Assembly: GCA_029204225.1 (NCBI GenBank)
Contig: CM055099.1
Span: forward strand, 62,271,374-62,335,373
Direction of reading: 5' to 3'
DNA from: Diphasiastrum complanatum
Lineage: Eukaryota; Streptophyta; Lycopodiopsida; Lycopodiales; Lycopodiaceae
Length of the DNA: 64,000 nucleotides
Shown in pieces: positions 35,748 through 48,819 of this stretch. Within the stretch, counting starts at the first letter, position 1, and the number at the start of each line of letters is the position of its first letter. The translations under genes were made by a program, and so were the position numbers. The notes beneath the pieces are model-generated. The model had not been told where the DNA came from. It saw only the letters and a list, made by a program, of their open reading frames with translations, and ran no database searches.

Positions 35748-36750
35748 CTATAACAACATCCCATAAGTCGCTGCGATTAGCAAGGTCTTCATCTTAAATT
35801 TCCACAAATGATAATTGGATCCATTCAACTTGTTTGCGATAAGACCAACTTTACGGCTCTCATAGGCAATCACACCATCCTTCTGACTTAGTATGGCTCC
35901 TAATCCACTTCCACTTGCATCAACAGTCACCTTGAAAGGTAAAGTGAAGTCTGGTTGTACCAAAACTAGAGCATTCACCAAGGCCTACTTTAATTGATTG
36001 ACGCTCCTCTGAGCATCTTCACTCCATTCGAATTTTCCTTTCCTCAACAAGGTGTGAGTGCTGTTGCTATCCTTAAAAAATTGAATATGAATCGTTGATG
36101 ATAAGATGCAAATCCCATAAATCCTCTTAAATGTCACAAAGTTTTTGGGCTCTTTCATTTTTTAACCACCTCGACCTTACGTTGATCCACCTTGATGCCA
36201 TCTTTAGTCACCATATGTCCCAAATACTCTTGTCGGGCGAACTCACATTTTGACATCTTGGCGAACAACTTATATTTCCGCAACAATTCCAAAACCACTT
36301 CCAAGTGCTAAGCATGTTCTTTTAAGTTCCGGCTATAAATCGATATGTCATCAAAGGCATTATCATTGTATATACCACTCCCTTCCCAACAACTTTAGTT
36401 CCCGGTTTATCGCCAACTTTGACCGTTGGATAATGCACAATAGTACCCTTGTTGATATTGTCGTTACTTTTGTTATCCTTGAAGACTCCATTCGAGATGT
36501 TTGACTTATAAAACTGACTGGTACCAGATTGAGACTTTGGAGTCCCAAACATATTATAAGATGTGTTGATTGCAGTCATCCCTTGTTTTTGATATATTTT
36601 AGTCGTCGAAGGGTATTTTTGCTCATGGATCAAAGCTAATTGCATTGTTGAATCCAAAGTTGTACATCTAGCTGCTTCCACATCAGCTCCAATTTGGGGT
36701 TGTAACCAGTGTTGGGCGGGTGTCACTATTTTAAATACCAGCCCGGTCAT
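35748..36750 (-). pseudogene. Chimera: gypsy gag, RT/RNase H, fused to copia gag start
   Basis: The frame 36750-36322 contains GADVEAARCTTLDSTMQLAL, a gypsy gag segment, running into sequence that encodes the DDISIYS part of gypsy reverse transcriptase. After that, decayed KYKLFAKMSKCEF and EYLGH motifs appear. The frame 35981-35748 gives [20 protein letters not shown] then [15 protein letters not shown] (start of gypsy RNase H), and continues in frame into [19 protein letters not shown], the beginning of copia A gag. The joint lies near GACAAG/AACAAG, just before the copia gag start. Confidence 0.85.
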
Positions 36751-37103
36751 GGTATTGGAGTACTCCGCATTTTTTAATACCAGGTGGATCTATGGTATTA
36801 AAGAAAATAAGTTTTCTATTACCAGTCGGGTATGGACATAGACATAATTTGCAAACTTCAAACTGGTATGGATTGAACTGGTATCCCAAAGATAATACCA
36901 CCCGGTCATAAACCGGGGTATAGATAGTTAGAATTTTATTGTTAGAAAAATAAAATGGTGCAACGAAAGCACTATGCTTATAATTCCAATTAATCTACTA
37001 GGACAACTAACACTGAGGAAGTAAGATTTTATTCAATCTATTATGCATTGAAACAATTTGCAGAAGATTAGATGACGAAACTATAGAATTTACATTGGGT
37101 TAG

Positions 37104-38841
37104 CATCAAAATTTGATAACGTACTCACATAGTTTACCTCCAAAAAAATTGTTGTAAGTTTGATATAATTGAGCTAAAAAACAATAGAGCCAAAGAATTC
37201 TTGTAAGTTTTCAGACAATTCATAAAGGAGGAACAGAGTTCAAAATTTGTATAATCAGCATAAGCACAATGGGAATGCATATCTTACTACGATGGTCTCA
37301 GTTCTTCCTGCACATTACCAATTTAAAATCGTGGATCTCCTTTCTTCAAGGGCCCTAGTACTCCTTGAATTCGGTAGCAATGTACTCTCCCCATTGTTGG
37401 ACCTCATGGATTTGATTGTCTTGCCAATCTCTTGATGGGGCCATGGAGATAGAAGAACGCGAGCGGAGAAGAGAGCAGGAAAATTGCGGAACAGCTCTCC
37501 CGTTACAATCAGGTACTAGATGCAAAAATAGTCTAATAGAAAGCTTATGCTAAATGTAATCACAGCTTTAAGTGTCCTAATTGCCCAACAGGATCTTAAA
37601 AATTAGCTCATACTCACAAAAACGAAAGTGCAGTCCACCAAAGAGATTAGAAATGGTTTGTGTGTGTGGTATTACTTGAAATCATATTCAACATGAAGTT
37701 TAGTTCTGAAATAGCAGTGTGATAGCGCAAGTTCCTCGTGCGTCAAAGACGGCCATCGTCTGATCAGAAGTGAAGGAGTCGTAAGCGTCCGTGCTCTGAT
37801 CAGAGTGAGTAAACAAGTGCAATCAAACAACGATAAAGTGCATTCAATCACAAAAAGCATTCATCTACGTTATACACTGATAGAAAAGCATGTTGCTACT
37901 ATATTACACTGAAGCACAATAAGATAGCAGTTCCAACCAAAATGATGGTGTAACTGGGAGGCTCAAATAATACATCTCATGGACGGAGCGTCTCAAGTAA
38001 TTTGTGCTAGCATGATCTATTTATAGATTGCATCCATGTATTAACTACATTAAATGTTTGTCACCTAATTAGGTAAGTCGTTGTACTTGGAAGTATATGG
38101 CGTTTGTGACAACTATACATAGTGTATATTGTCAACCCATAGGGAATGTTGACGTGGACAAGGACGTCACAAATTCTCACTTCGCATTTTACGTGAAGTG
38201 GTTTTCTCTCACTTCGCAAATTTTGGGAAGTGGTTGGGAACGTTCCTCGTTCAAGATAGATGACCTTCGGCGTTTTCTCTCTCTTTGGGATTTTGCAAAA
38301 AAGCCGAAGGTGCCCTTAAAAAGGCGAAGGTGCCCTCAAAAAGAATGCGAAAAAGCTGAAGGTGTTAAAAACAGTTAAACTTTTGAACTATAAAAGTTAA
38401 ACTTTTGAACTATGCAAGTGCCGCATTTCAGAAAAATGCGAAAAAGCCGAAGCTGTTGAAAACATAGACCTCGAGTATTTTTGTAGACTATAGCGAAAGT
38501 AATGTATTTTTGCAGACTTATTTTGAATGCTAATTTCGTGGAAATCCTTAAAGATGGCCAACTCTTCATTGACTTCAAATTATTGAACTTAACATCTGAA
38601 CTTGGAATTATGATAGGATTGGTTACCCTTTGCTAGAGATCAGCCGGAAGCCCGTTGTAGACGTTCTTCAAATAAATTGGTTGTCTAAGTTTGTGATTCC
38701 TGCAGGTATCAGATGAGCAGATTTACAACCAAAGTTGGTTTCACCTGACCCTAGATCAATGACCAATAGATGTGCAGGAAGAATCATGAAATAGAAATTA
38801 GTCATTCACCAAGGAGACAACTGTGGGCTTAATTTCCAACA
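37104..38841 (-). repeat. LTR-like sequence D (minus)
   Basis: On the minus strand a polypurine tract, CTTGAGGGGGAC, is followed by TGTTGGAAATTAAG at 38841, the typical start of a copia 3' LTR. Repeated words (AAGCCGAAGGTG, GCGAAAAAG) at 38270-38460 are reminiscent of LTR A. The far end of the LTR is not defined, so part of this stretch may be other DNA. Confidence 0.45.
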
Positions 38842-38959
38842 GTCCCCCTCAAGGTCACGGTTGGTGCCTTAGTATTTGTTGGAAAAGAGGATAACCAGAA
38901 ACGAAACAAACACAAAAAGAAGCGAACTCAAAACTCACAAGAGAAACGAACTCGAAACT

Positions 38960-39205
38960 CGAAAGATAAATGAACTCGAATGAAAAGTGTTCATGCACAA
39001 TGGAATAAGTTATCACACTCTTTCCTCAAGCATGACTACACCTATCAGACACTAACATAACGTTAGTGATAGAAATCACATTTGATCTGATTACGTAGCC
39101 AAACATCAAAAGATCAGAAAGATAATTTGTCGTGAATTATTCGCGAAGAGCTAGACTGAGCTCGATTGATAATCAGTCGCGAAAGACAAGACTGATAAAA
39201 CAACT
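38960..39205 (-). repeat. Fragment related to copia LTR A
   Basis: Contains GTGATAGAAATCACATTTGA and GATTACGTAGCCAAACAT, both present on the minus strand of the copia A LTRs, in the same order. It ends where the copia integrase frame begins. Confidence 0.6.
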
Positions 39206-41745
39206 AATGGATTGTGGATTAGATGTCTAGTTGAAGAATGGTGTTTGCTCAATATTGATGAATGTACTTGCAATGCAAAGGGATTCAAGCAAGGGAGGTT
39301 GTTCAAGTTGGATGCTAATGCGTTTTTTGGAAGTGTGAACATTGCTAAGGAGGAGCTTACACAAGTGGAGCTTTGGCGCAATAGGTTGGGGCATCCCAAA
39401 TTCAAATCAATGGAAATCATATGCACAAAGGAGCTTGCACTCGGCTTTTCAAAGTCAGTGTCAAAGTGTGGAAAGTTTTGTGAGGCTTGTAGCCTCTCAA
39501 AGGCTCACAAGAAGCTACCTTTTTCTAACTCTTCTACTAGAGCTTCCAAGCCACTTGAACTTATTCATTCTGATGTGCACGCTTTTTCTCAAGCATCTAA
39601 TGGAGGTGCAATGATGTATGTATCTTTTATAGATGACTACTCTATATATACTTGGATTTCTCTTGGTTTCCAGAAGTAAGGTGTTTGATTTCTTTGTAAA
39701 GTTCAAAATTCTTGATGAGGATCAACTTGATCCTAAGATTAAAGTATTGAGAAGTGATAATGGTGGAGAGTACATCTCCACTAGTATGACAGAGTTTTGT
39801 AAGTCCAATGGCATTAAAAGAGAGCTAGCATGTCCATATACTCCTCAACAAAATGGCATAGCCGAGAGAAAGAATATATCTCTTTGTGAGTGTGCAAAAT
39901 CCTTGAGACTAGATTCTTCTCTACATAAGTCATTTTGGTTTTGTGCAAATTATTTGTGTAATAGATTGCCATGTAAGTCCATTGGAGGCATAACACCTTA
40001 CGAGGATTTATTTGGTAAGAAGCCAAACTTAAAGGATCTTAAAATCTTTGGGTTTACTTGCTATGTATTTCAATCTTTAGATACAAGAAAGAAGGATAAT
40101 CCTACATCCATCTTTGTTGGTTATGGAGAAAATAGCAAAGGATATAGAGTCTACAATCCTATCACCTAAAAGATTTTTAGTGAGTAGATCTAGAGGTTAC
40201 TTTTAATGAAGGACATTTTCTCAAAGTGAATGAAATTGCCACTAATCATTCTTGTGCCAAGGACCTTGCAAGATTTGAGGAGGAGCCATCATATGCTAAA
40301 GATCTTGAGGATCCATCGCAAGACCCGAGCGCTCCAAGAAGATCTTCAAGAAGGAGAAGTGAGCCATCAAGGCTCACGTATGTGGACAAGGGTGAGCAAA
40401 GGAAACCACTCATTCTCTTACCTCTTATACTTTTCTCACCTCAATGCTTGATGAACCAAGTTGCTTTGAAGATGTTATAAAGTCACTTGAATGGAAGGAT
40501 GCCATGCAAAGGGAGTATGATGCTCTTCTGGAGAATCATACATGAAAGCTTGTAGATCTTCCTTATGGAAGGAAGCCACTTGAATACAAATGGATCTTTG
40601 GATTGAAGTACAACCAAGATGGAACAATGCATGCAAATGTTGCTAAACTAGTTACTATAAGATTGATTATATCTCTTGCAACTTGTTGGTAGATTCTCTA
40701 CCGAGACACAATCAGCCGAAGGTATATTTTTTTGGTGTCGGTTAATCCAAGAATTAGAATAACTAGACTTGCGATTATGAACCCAACCATGGCATCTTGT
40801 TGTGTAAGACCATGAGTTGAGGAAAGACTAGTTAGTTACATAAAAGTTAGTTGGATGTGACCCGGTAATGGAGAGTTCAACAATATTCAGTTGTAGAAAG
40901 TGGCAACCAAGAAGCTCAAGGGTGGGTAAGAGGAGAAGAGATAGAAAAGAAGAGGATTCGATGGTGTAAAGATCAGTGTGTCGATCATGATTAGGCAATC
41001 TAGAAAAGGCTAGTCGATTTGATGTGATGGTGATCAGTGTAGTGAATAGCAGAAATTAACGAGTGAGCATGCATCTTGTGCATGGAGTTTTGTAAGAAGC
41101 TATTGTCATTGGAATGCAAATCCTTGGAGTTCTTCTTATCATTTCTATGTATAGTTTTGTTGCTCAAGCCGTGTGTTGAGTTCTTGAAGTGTTATGATGT
41201 TGAATGATGTGAATTGTAAATGTGAGCAAGAGATTTATATCCAGTAAGTAAGAGATTCTAGATCAGCAGTTTGAAAGTAGTAATCTTGTAAGAAGCACAA
41301 TAATTGAGTAGATCTTATCTGTAGTTAACCAAAGTGACATGCCTGAGTGATGATCTTGACATGCCTGAGTGATGATGTTGAATGCTTTAGAATTAGATTG
41401 TTAATTACTGTTTGTTTTAGAAATGTTGATGGAAAGAGATCTGTTGTGAGCGGTAAGTATTGTATGTTGATTTGAATAAAAGTGGTAGGATGTTTAATTG
41501 GCAAGATCTAGTCTAAGCAAGTCTTATTGTGAGGAATTTGTATTAGTAGTACATTATGAAATGAAGTTTGAAACAAACAAGATGTATATAAATTGCAAAT
41601 ACAACTACTTTCAATTGGACTCTTTTTTTAGTTTGATGTAACTAATGCCTTCATAAATGGCTATTTGGAAGAGGAAATCTACACGAGGCAACCCAAGGGC
41701 TTCATCAAGGAGGATCTTGAAGACTTGGCAAAATTTTAAGATTTT
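39206..41745 (+). pseudogene. Ty1/copia pol (GAG-pre-integrase, integrase, RT start) with insertion
   Basis: 39212-39679 contains GFKQGRLFKLDANAFFGSVN and the HH/CC finger (RLGHPKF, CEACSLSKAHK). The integrase core follows across one frameshift: YVSFIDDYSIYTW, KVLRSDNGGEYIS and PYTPQQNGIAERKN. 40226-40480 is the linker, with RRSSRRRSEPSRLTYVDKGE. The reverse transcriptase begins at about 40490 (WKDAMQREYDALLENHT, YKWIFGLKYNQDG). It is cut at TIRLIISLATCW (about 40690) and resumes at 41630 with FDVTNAFINGYLEEEIYTRQ. The intervening 930 bp are foreign. The element is related to that at 43.6-46.7 kb. Confidence 0.9.
40690..41622. mobile_element. Unidentified insertion inside copia reverse transcriptase
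   Basis: It interrupts the reverse transcriptase frame between LATCW and the FDVTNAFING segment. TTGG precedes the insertion and also lies at its right edge (ACTTTCAATTGG), which may be a short target duplication. The left edge carries the palindrome GGTAGATTCTCTACC. No open frame or LTR motif was seen. A 22-bp word (TGACATGCCTGAGTGATGAT plus two bases) is repeated at 41336-41379. Confidence 0.5.
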
Positions 41746-42300
41746 ATGGAAACTTACATTCGCAAGCCCTTCTGTGTCACTATCTCAATGAGATGGAGTT
41801 GCAAAATTCCCTACAAAGGTTACTTACCACATAAACTCAAAATTTTGATGTCTGAGAAGGTTCTGGGCCACTTTTTGCTCTTGGGAACCTTCGCAGGGGC
41901 ACTTTTTTTTGGATCTAACATTCACAGACTTCTCTATGTCCTTGTCTCAGTGAGATGGAAGTTTAGAGAGCTCTGCGAAAGTTAGTTTTAAGTTTAATTT
42001 TTTTTTTTTCCGATTTTTACAAAGGATTTTTGAATTTTTTTGGGTTTTTCTCTATTTTTTTCAAAATCTGCTAAGAACTAACTCTTGTAGGCTTCTATGC
42101 AGGTCTGGCGCAGTATCCTGGAGCTGCTATCAGTCATGCGGAGGTTACTTCCCACTGGTTTTGGAGAAATCAGATCTGATGTGATTTTTAGCCCCTTATT
42201 TTCTCTCCAAAATGCAGATTTGAGTGTATTTTCTAATTTTTTGGGTTTTTCGGATGAAAGGAAGGGATCAGGTGCTTGGATCTGATCCCTCCCACCTCAA
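41746..42300. other. No recognised feature
   Basis: Short frames only, and T-rich runs near 42000-42060. It may be the decayed remainder of the copia element or unrelated flanking DNA. Confidence 0.3.
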
Positions 42301-42301
42301 G

Positions 42302-42305
<4 letters not shown>

Positions 42306-42395
<90 letters not shown>
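42306..42395. repeat. (GA)n microsatellite
   Basis: Uninterrupted GA run of about 90 bases. Confidence 0.95.
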
Positions 42396-42398
<3 letters not shown>

Positions 42399-42521
42399 GC
42401 TAGACGCCGAGACAAGATTATGGCGCTCCCCGACAATGGCGCCACTGTTGTGTCATCTTCGTAGTATAGGGTTCGAACGCTGGGAGCGTCAACCCGGCCT
42501 TCACCTACATAGCAAAAGGGG

Positions 42522-43570
<1,049 letters not shown>

Positions 43571-44088
43571 TTACATGAACTTTGATGGCTCGGCCTTTGT
43601 CCTTGAGGACCTTTTTGGAGCTCTCATGTTTTGAGGTTTATACTCAAGATCTCCCTCTATTTGATGCTCTTCCTCAATCCTAGCAAAATCACACTTTGAC
43701 AAGGTCTCCACTTGAGTGATCTCCTCCTTTTCCATGTTCACACTCTTAATAGCAATATTAGCATCCAACTTAAACAATCTTCCATGTTTAAATCCATTTG
43801 CTATGCAAACATCATTCTTCAGAATGGAACAAACAACATGCTTGAAGTGGACATCCAAACCATTATCCATAAGCTGACCAACACTTCGCAAATTCGTGGT
43901 GATTGATGGTACATAAAAAATAGTCTAGATCCATTCTTCTAGAAGATCCTAGACACAAAGGGATGGTTCCAACACCATGTATTCTACATTCTTCATCACT
44001 TGATGTAAATATGAAAATTTTAACACCACTAATAGAAAGTAGAGATGAAAAATAGTCCTTTTCAAATGTCATGTGGGAGCTAGCCCCA

Positions 44089-45381
44089 TATAGACAGATT
44101 CTACACTCTAGAATCTGTTAACTAGTTCTTTGCTTCGTTTACTTCCTGTTTACAGCTTAAACAACTTGGTGTTCTGCCTGTCAGCAGAGACTCTGGGCAT
44201 GTAGTAGCATTTATTTTGCTTATTACAATGCCCGGATCAGGCAGTAGATTCTCGGGGTTGTAGTATGGTTCAACTTGTCATGGATACTCAGATTTCGAAC
44301 ACCCTTGAACTCTTGAGATCACTTGCAATCATTCTACCATGCAAGCACACCAAGAATGCCCCAAAACAGCTCTTCTTAAAACACAGTTGGGCATTGCTAT
44401 GGCACTTAAAAACAAACTGCTAGAACGGGTCATTGCAAAACAAAAACTAAACTACTTGCAAGACCAGAAAACTTAGACTAGCATGCCACATTCCTCATAA
44501 AAAACAAGAAAACTGATTTCTACAAGCATTCAAGAACCAAGAAGCTCCATCTTCTTGATGCTTGAATTTTCCAAGAAACTCAAGAAACCAATACGTAAAT
44601 GAATTTGCAAGATCTATACCACATTATTGGCTACAAATCTCTTGGATGCTTGCAACCTACACTAATTCACCAAAACAAAAAATCTAATCCACAACTAGAA
44701 AGAAGAAACAAGAATTACTCTAGCTAGCATTTGAAAGTCCAAGAATCAAGAAACACTCATTTCTTGATTCTTGGACATCCCAAGAACATCAAGAACTAGA
44801 ATGTCAAGAATATGCAAGATTTACACCACATTTCTAGCCTCTATAGTGTACTTGAATGTTGAAACCTACTTTAATCCACAAACACAAATGAAATAGCAAG
44901 AAATCTAGTCCTCCCTAAGATCCACAACCACACACAAAGGAGATGGAGGGGCAAGATCGTTAATGCATCACTCAACAAACAAGAATGATCAAGGAGCTCA
45001 AGAATGCATCAATACTCATGGAAGATAGTCTCCTTGAAGCATGGAGTGGATACATTTACAAAAGCTGCCCTTCTACAAAGGGGGAGTCTCTTAAATAAGC
45101 AAGAGAGCTCCTTAGGTGGCATCCTAGTGGCATTTCCACATTACACAAATTACAAGTGAAATTATGCTCTCCACTAGATGTCACCATCAAAAGGTGGCTC
45201 ACTCTACTTTTCTAAGAGGGGCCTACTTGCATTTGTTACTTTGCCTAGAAATACTAGTCCTTACATGGTCATTCCATCTTTTGGGATATCATCTTCTTGG
45301 AGACCTCCTCGATCTAAGGTGAGAGGTGCTCGTGGGTAGCTATGGCCGAGTATCTTGGGGATTCGTCAGAATCAGCCAACA
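44089..45381 (-). repeat. Solo LTR, family C, with TGGGG target duplication
   Basis: This 1293-bp insertion divides the protease codons for D-S-G from A-S-S-H-M. On the minus strand it starts TGTTGGCTGATTC and ends CTGTCTATA. The 5-bp TGGGG (plus strand CCCCA) lies directly outside both ends (45382-45386 and 44084-44088). Removing the insert and one TGGGG restores the frame of the target motif DSGASSHM. The right end is TA, not the usual CA. A partial copy lies at 17190-17518. Confidence 0.88.
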
Positions 45382-45499
45382 CCCCACTATCAATCCACCA
45401 TGCTTTTATTGAGTTGCTTTCGCTTGTTGGTAAGGATATAGATGCCATCAAGGATAATTCTTCATCCTCCTCCTCCTCTTCATGTGCAAGGTTTCCTTG

Positions 45500-46385
45500 T
45501 TTGCTCTGCTCTTATTCATTTTTCCCCTTCAAGCATTTGGATGCAAAGGGCCCCTTCTTTCCACAAAAGAAGCACTTAAGCTTGGACTTATCTATCTGGC
45601 CCTTTGCCTTTAAGCTTGTTGGTTATTCCTCCTCCTTGGCCTCCTTTTCTTGATCCTTCTCGGATCCTTTGATCTTCTTTTACCTTTGAATGAGAAGTTG
45701 TCTTTCTCATCTTCATCATGCAAGGATATGGAACTCATCCTACTCTTGAACTATAGGATCCTACACTCCTCGGCCACACACACACTATGTAGCTTGTCAA
45801 TAGAAGGTAAAACCTCTTGGATGGCAAAGTTTTGAACCAAATTGAAGAACTCATCTCCTAGGCCATTGAGAGTTATTTGTACTAGTTCATTATCTAGAAT
45901 CTTGTCTCCAATCGCAGCTAGTTCTTTGTCGAGAGACTTGATCCTAAGCACATATTCTTGTGCACTTTTATCACTTCTCCTCATGATTTGCAAGACCTGG
46001 TTTCTTAGCATAAGCACTTTTGAAGTGTCGTTGGATATGTATATAGCCTTTAAAGAATCCCAAGCTTCCTTGGGCAATGTACAAGAGGCTTCCTCCTTTA
46101 AGAGGTCATTACTAACATTCATTTTGATGCAATGAAGTGTTAGTCTTTGACCAACTCTTGTCCTCCAAGAGGCTCATTCTCTTTATCTAGGACAATATCA
46201 AAGAGGTCTTGGATCACTAGGAGTAACTCCATCCTCACTTTCCATACTGAGTAGTTTGTAGAATTTAACTTCTCACGATATTCGAGAAGGAATGGACCAA
46301 TGGACCCCATCTTCCTAATGACTTGTACTATTGATGTACTTATCAGCCCTCCTAAGTTCTTTTCCAGAATTTGCCTCATTGGCAA
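45500..46385 (-). pseudogene. Copia gag of the minus-strand element
   Basis: 46385-46140 gives LNSTNYSVWKVRMELLLVIQ and LFDIVLD, the gag N-terminus. 46122-45751 gives AWDSLKAIYISNDTSKVLML, LRIKSLDKELAAIGD and ELVQITLNGLGDEF, the UBN2-like core. Near 45575-45535 the zinc knuckle reads CFFCGKKGPFASKC, in which Pro replaces the His of CX2CX4HX4C, so the finger is broken. The protease DSG lies beyond at about 45390. Confidence 0.85.
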
Positions 46386-46715
46386 CTCGCTCGATGTTCA
46401 CAATGTTTCACTTGATTTTGATCTTCTCAAATTAGACTTCTAGCCCCTCTGTGGACTTCTAGGCTTAGCCCTCACACTCCTTCATATAGGTAGAATGGAG
46501 ATAAGATGAGATTGGATTAAAAAAACTATCAAATCTAATCAATTTTTGCAAGATTTGGACCAAAAACATGACTAAATCTCTCACCCTCTTCTCGACGGTT
46601 CATCGAGGATCTAAGAAGCCACCTACTTGGAGGTCAATTCCACCAAAGAGATCCACCAAAAAAGCTACAAAAATTTAAGATTCTCAAGCCCCACATCCTG
46701 ATTGATGTGACCCAA

Positions 46716-46726
46716 CTCTGATACCA
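46716..46726 (-). other. Primer-binding site, initiator tRNA-Met type
   Basis: TGGTATCAGAG on the minus strand, preceded by GTTATAG, where the 5' LTR of the element should end. The LTR would lie at 46727 and beyond, but its far edge was not identified. Confidence 0.7.
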
Positions 46727-48819
46727 CTATAACAATCGCCAAGTGAAGATCTTCAAGAATCCTGTCACATGCAAACCAAAAGGACACCTGTGGAGCATAA
46801 ACCACCCAACCAAAGGAAAAGGCTAGTCAATACCCTAAACAATTCACCCCCAAGCCATAGTAAATGAATACAAGAGAGGAGAGGATCCTAGCTCATAAAT
46901 CTAAAATTCCAATAGGGAGATGGGCGAGTTTCCATGGTATCTATTCTCTCCAAGAGGAGAGAATAATCCCCTTAGGATCCCCATGCATTCCTATAATAAG
47001 CTATTGACTTCCTATTCTTGCATTATAGTTGTCAATCACCGTGCAAGTGCTCCTATGTCCAAATATAGGTCTGGGCCCCCATATGATTATGAATTACTTT
47101 ATCGACCACGTTTCGAATGGTGTGGCATAACTATTAACCACATACAATTGGAGTGACTGGCTATCCACGTCAGGAATACAGGACGGACATAACACATGAC
47201 TTACATAATTTAACACAATCGACCATGAAATCCATAGTAACTTAAAAATAGGGCTAACATATCTAGAGACAAGTAGACACCATGACAAACGAGTAAACAA
47301 ATATATATGACCAACACACATCCATCCACAAATTTTTCCATCAGTCAAGAAGTGAACATATGTGTCATATTAAGAGCAACATTGTGTATTAATCATTACA
47401 CAAAATGTACTTCACATACTTGAACTAAACCACTTTACGTATGTCATGTCATATTGCAAAAAGTTTCGCTCCGTACTTCGCTTGTGCTTCCTAGAAAATT
47501 TGGTCGATCTATGATCAATTTAAATGTCTAAATGCTAGCTTGTACCAATAATACCATATATACATAACATACATTCTATATTACGCATGAAATCAATGAG
47601 TAATGAGCAAGAACTAAGTGAAGCCCCCACACACAAGAAACTAGTCATCAAACTTGCTGCACTTGTACATGAATAATTATACGTGTAGTCCATCATGTGT
47701 ACAACCTCGATTAAATTGCATTCTATTTACAAACAAGTGCAAAACTTAGAACATGTCCCTTGTCTAAGAGGAGCCATTTAATAAACTGCAATGCATTAGT
47801 TGCATTAATCAAATGGATACACACACACAATAGCTGCAAATCAAGTCCGATTTTTAAAGGTTATTTTGTTTATCTTTACTAGTACAATACTATCTTGCAA
47901 TTATTGCAAGACCAGATGGAATAGTCAAAATTTCAATCAACATATTTAACATGACGGGACTAACAATATATACAAAAGAATTGAGCACCATTTGCTACAA
48001 AACCTAGTTCTAATCACAATCATTAGGATGCATGAAGGTGCGAAGGCAAAATGCCAACTGGCCAATCACTAGTTGTTGACAATGAACCTCATCACCAATG
48101 ATAGCTAAACACAGATTTGTTAGCGGTTTTGCGAGCTTTGTTTTTTACCAGTGGCTGAATTTTCTTATATCAGAACCCATATGAGAAGAGGAGCACATAT
48201 TTACTAGCACACCTCTCCCTCCAATCAATGCACTTATTTTCCAGTGCATCTCTGTCTAGTCTGCGCTCCTCTGTCTTGGCCATGGAGGTCGGAAAAATTC
48301 TATCTTCTACGCTGCTCTGTCCTGGCTATGGAGGTTAGGATCTACAAACCTATGGCGTGGATATGGAGAGCAAGAGGGGAAATAGAACCAACAAATATTG
48401 AAGGATGTGACTGGCACAAGATTGCTCCTTGTCCATGGGCTTTGAGCACCTCTACCTTGGATATGGAGGAAGAAATGGAGGTTATGAAAAGAGACGATCA
48501 ATAGGCGGCGATGGAGATTGTAAAGATGGGTTCCGCGTTATGGTCTCAGGGCCCTCTTTGTGTGAAAGGGGGTCATTGTGTGGACCTCTCAAAATGTCAA
48601 GAACAAGGGTCGTCATATTCACGGGAAAGTGGAGTGGCCACAACACTTACCTCCCACATGCGTGTGAAAGCAGCCTAAATAGTAAGACTTGCAACTGTAT
48701 GAAAATAGTGTTGCCAATAGCACAAAGTATGCCAACGTGTGATTAGTGGACTCCCAAAATTTGGGATCCCATGACAACCATGAGGAGAATAAGTGTTGCA
48801 GTGCCATATGGGCGGTCGG
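46727..48819. other. Presumed LTR of the minus copia, then unassigned DNA
   Basis: The first several hundred bases should be the 5' LTR of the minus-strand copia element. After that I see no gene. At 48250-48480 the word CT/TGG(C/A)(C/T)ATGGAGG recurs three times, without further structure. Confidence 0.3.

Larger units (their letters stand above)
34256..37103 (-). mobile_element. Gypsy/copia chimeric retroelement, copy 1
   Basis: Read on the minus strand from 37103: a leader with a CAGTGTTGGG word, gypsy gag fragment (36750-36350), gypsy reverse transcriptase/RNase H fragments (about 36350-35850), a seam into copia gag, a second seam from gag into the end of copia reverse transcriptase (at about 35150), RNase H, polypurine tract, and 77 bp of copia A LTR (34256-34332). 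Neither half is complete, and both seams recur in the copy at 56494-58395. It abuts the LINE fragment on its left. Confidence 0.85.
43571..46726 (-). mobile_element. Ty1/copia element (minus), deleted and split by a solo LTR
   Basis: From right to left on the minus strand: primer-binding site TGGTATCAGAG (46726-46716), gag (46385-45510), protease start WWIDSG at about 45400, inserted solo LTR (44089-45381), protease continuation GASSHMTFEKDYFS, GAG-pre-integrase GFKHGRLFKLDAN (43800), then an internal deletion that joins it directly to the linker before the reverse transcriptase (KRSSRTKAEPSKF, 43571). Integrase is missing. It is related to the elements at 13.4 and 39.2 kb. Confidence 0.88.
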
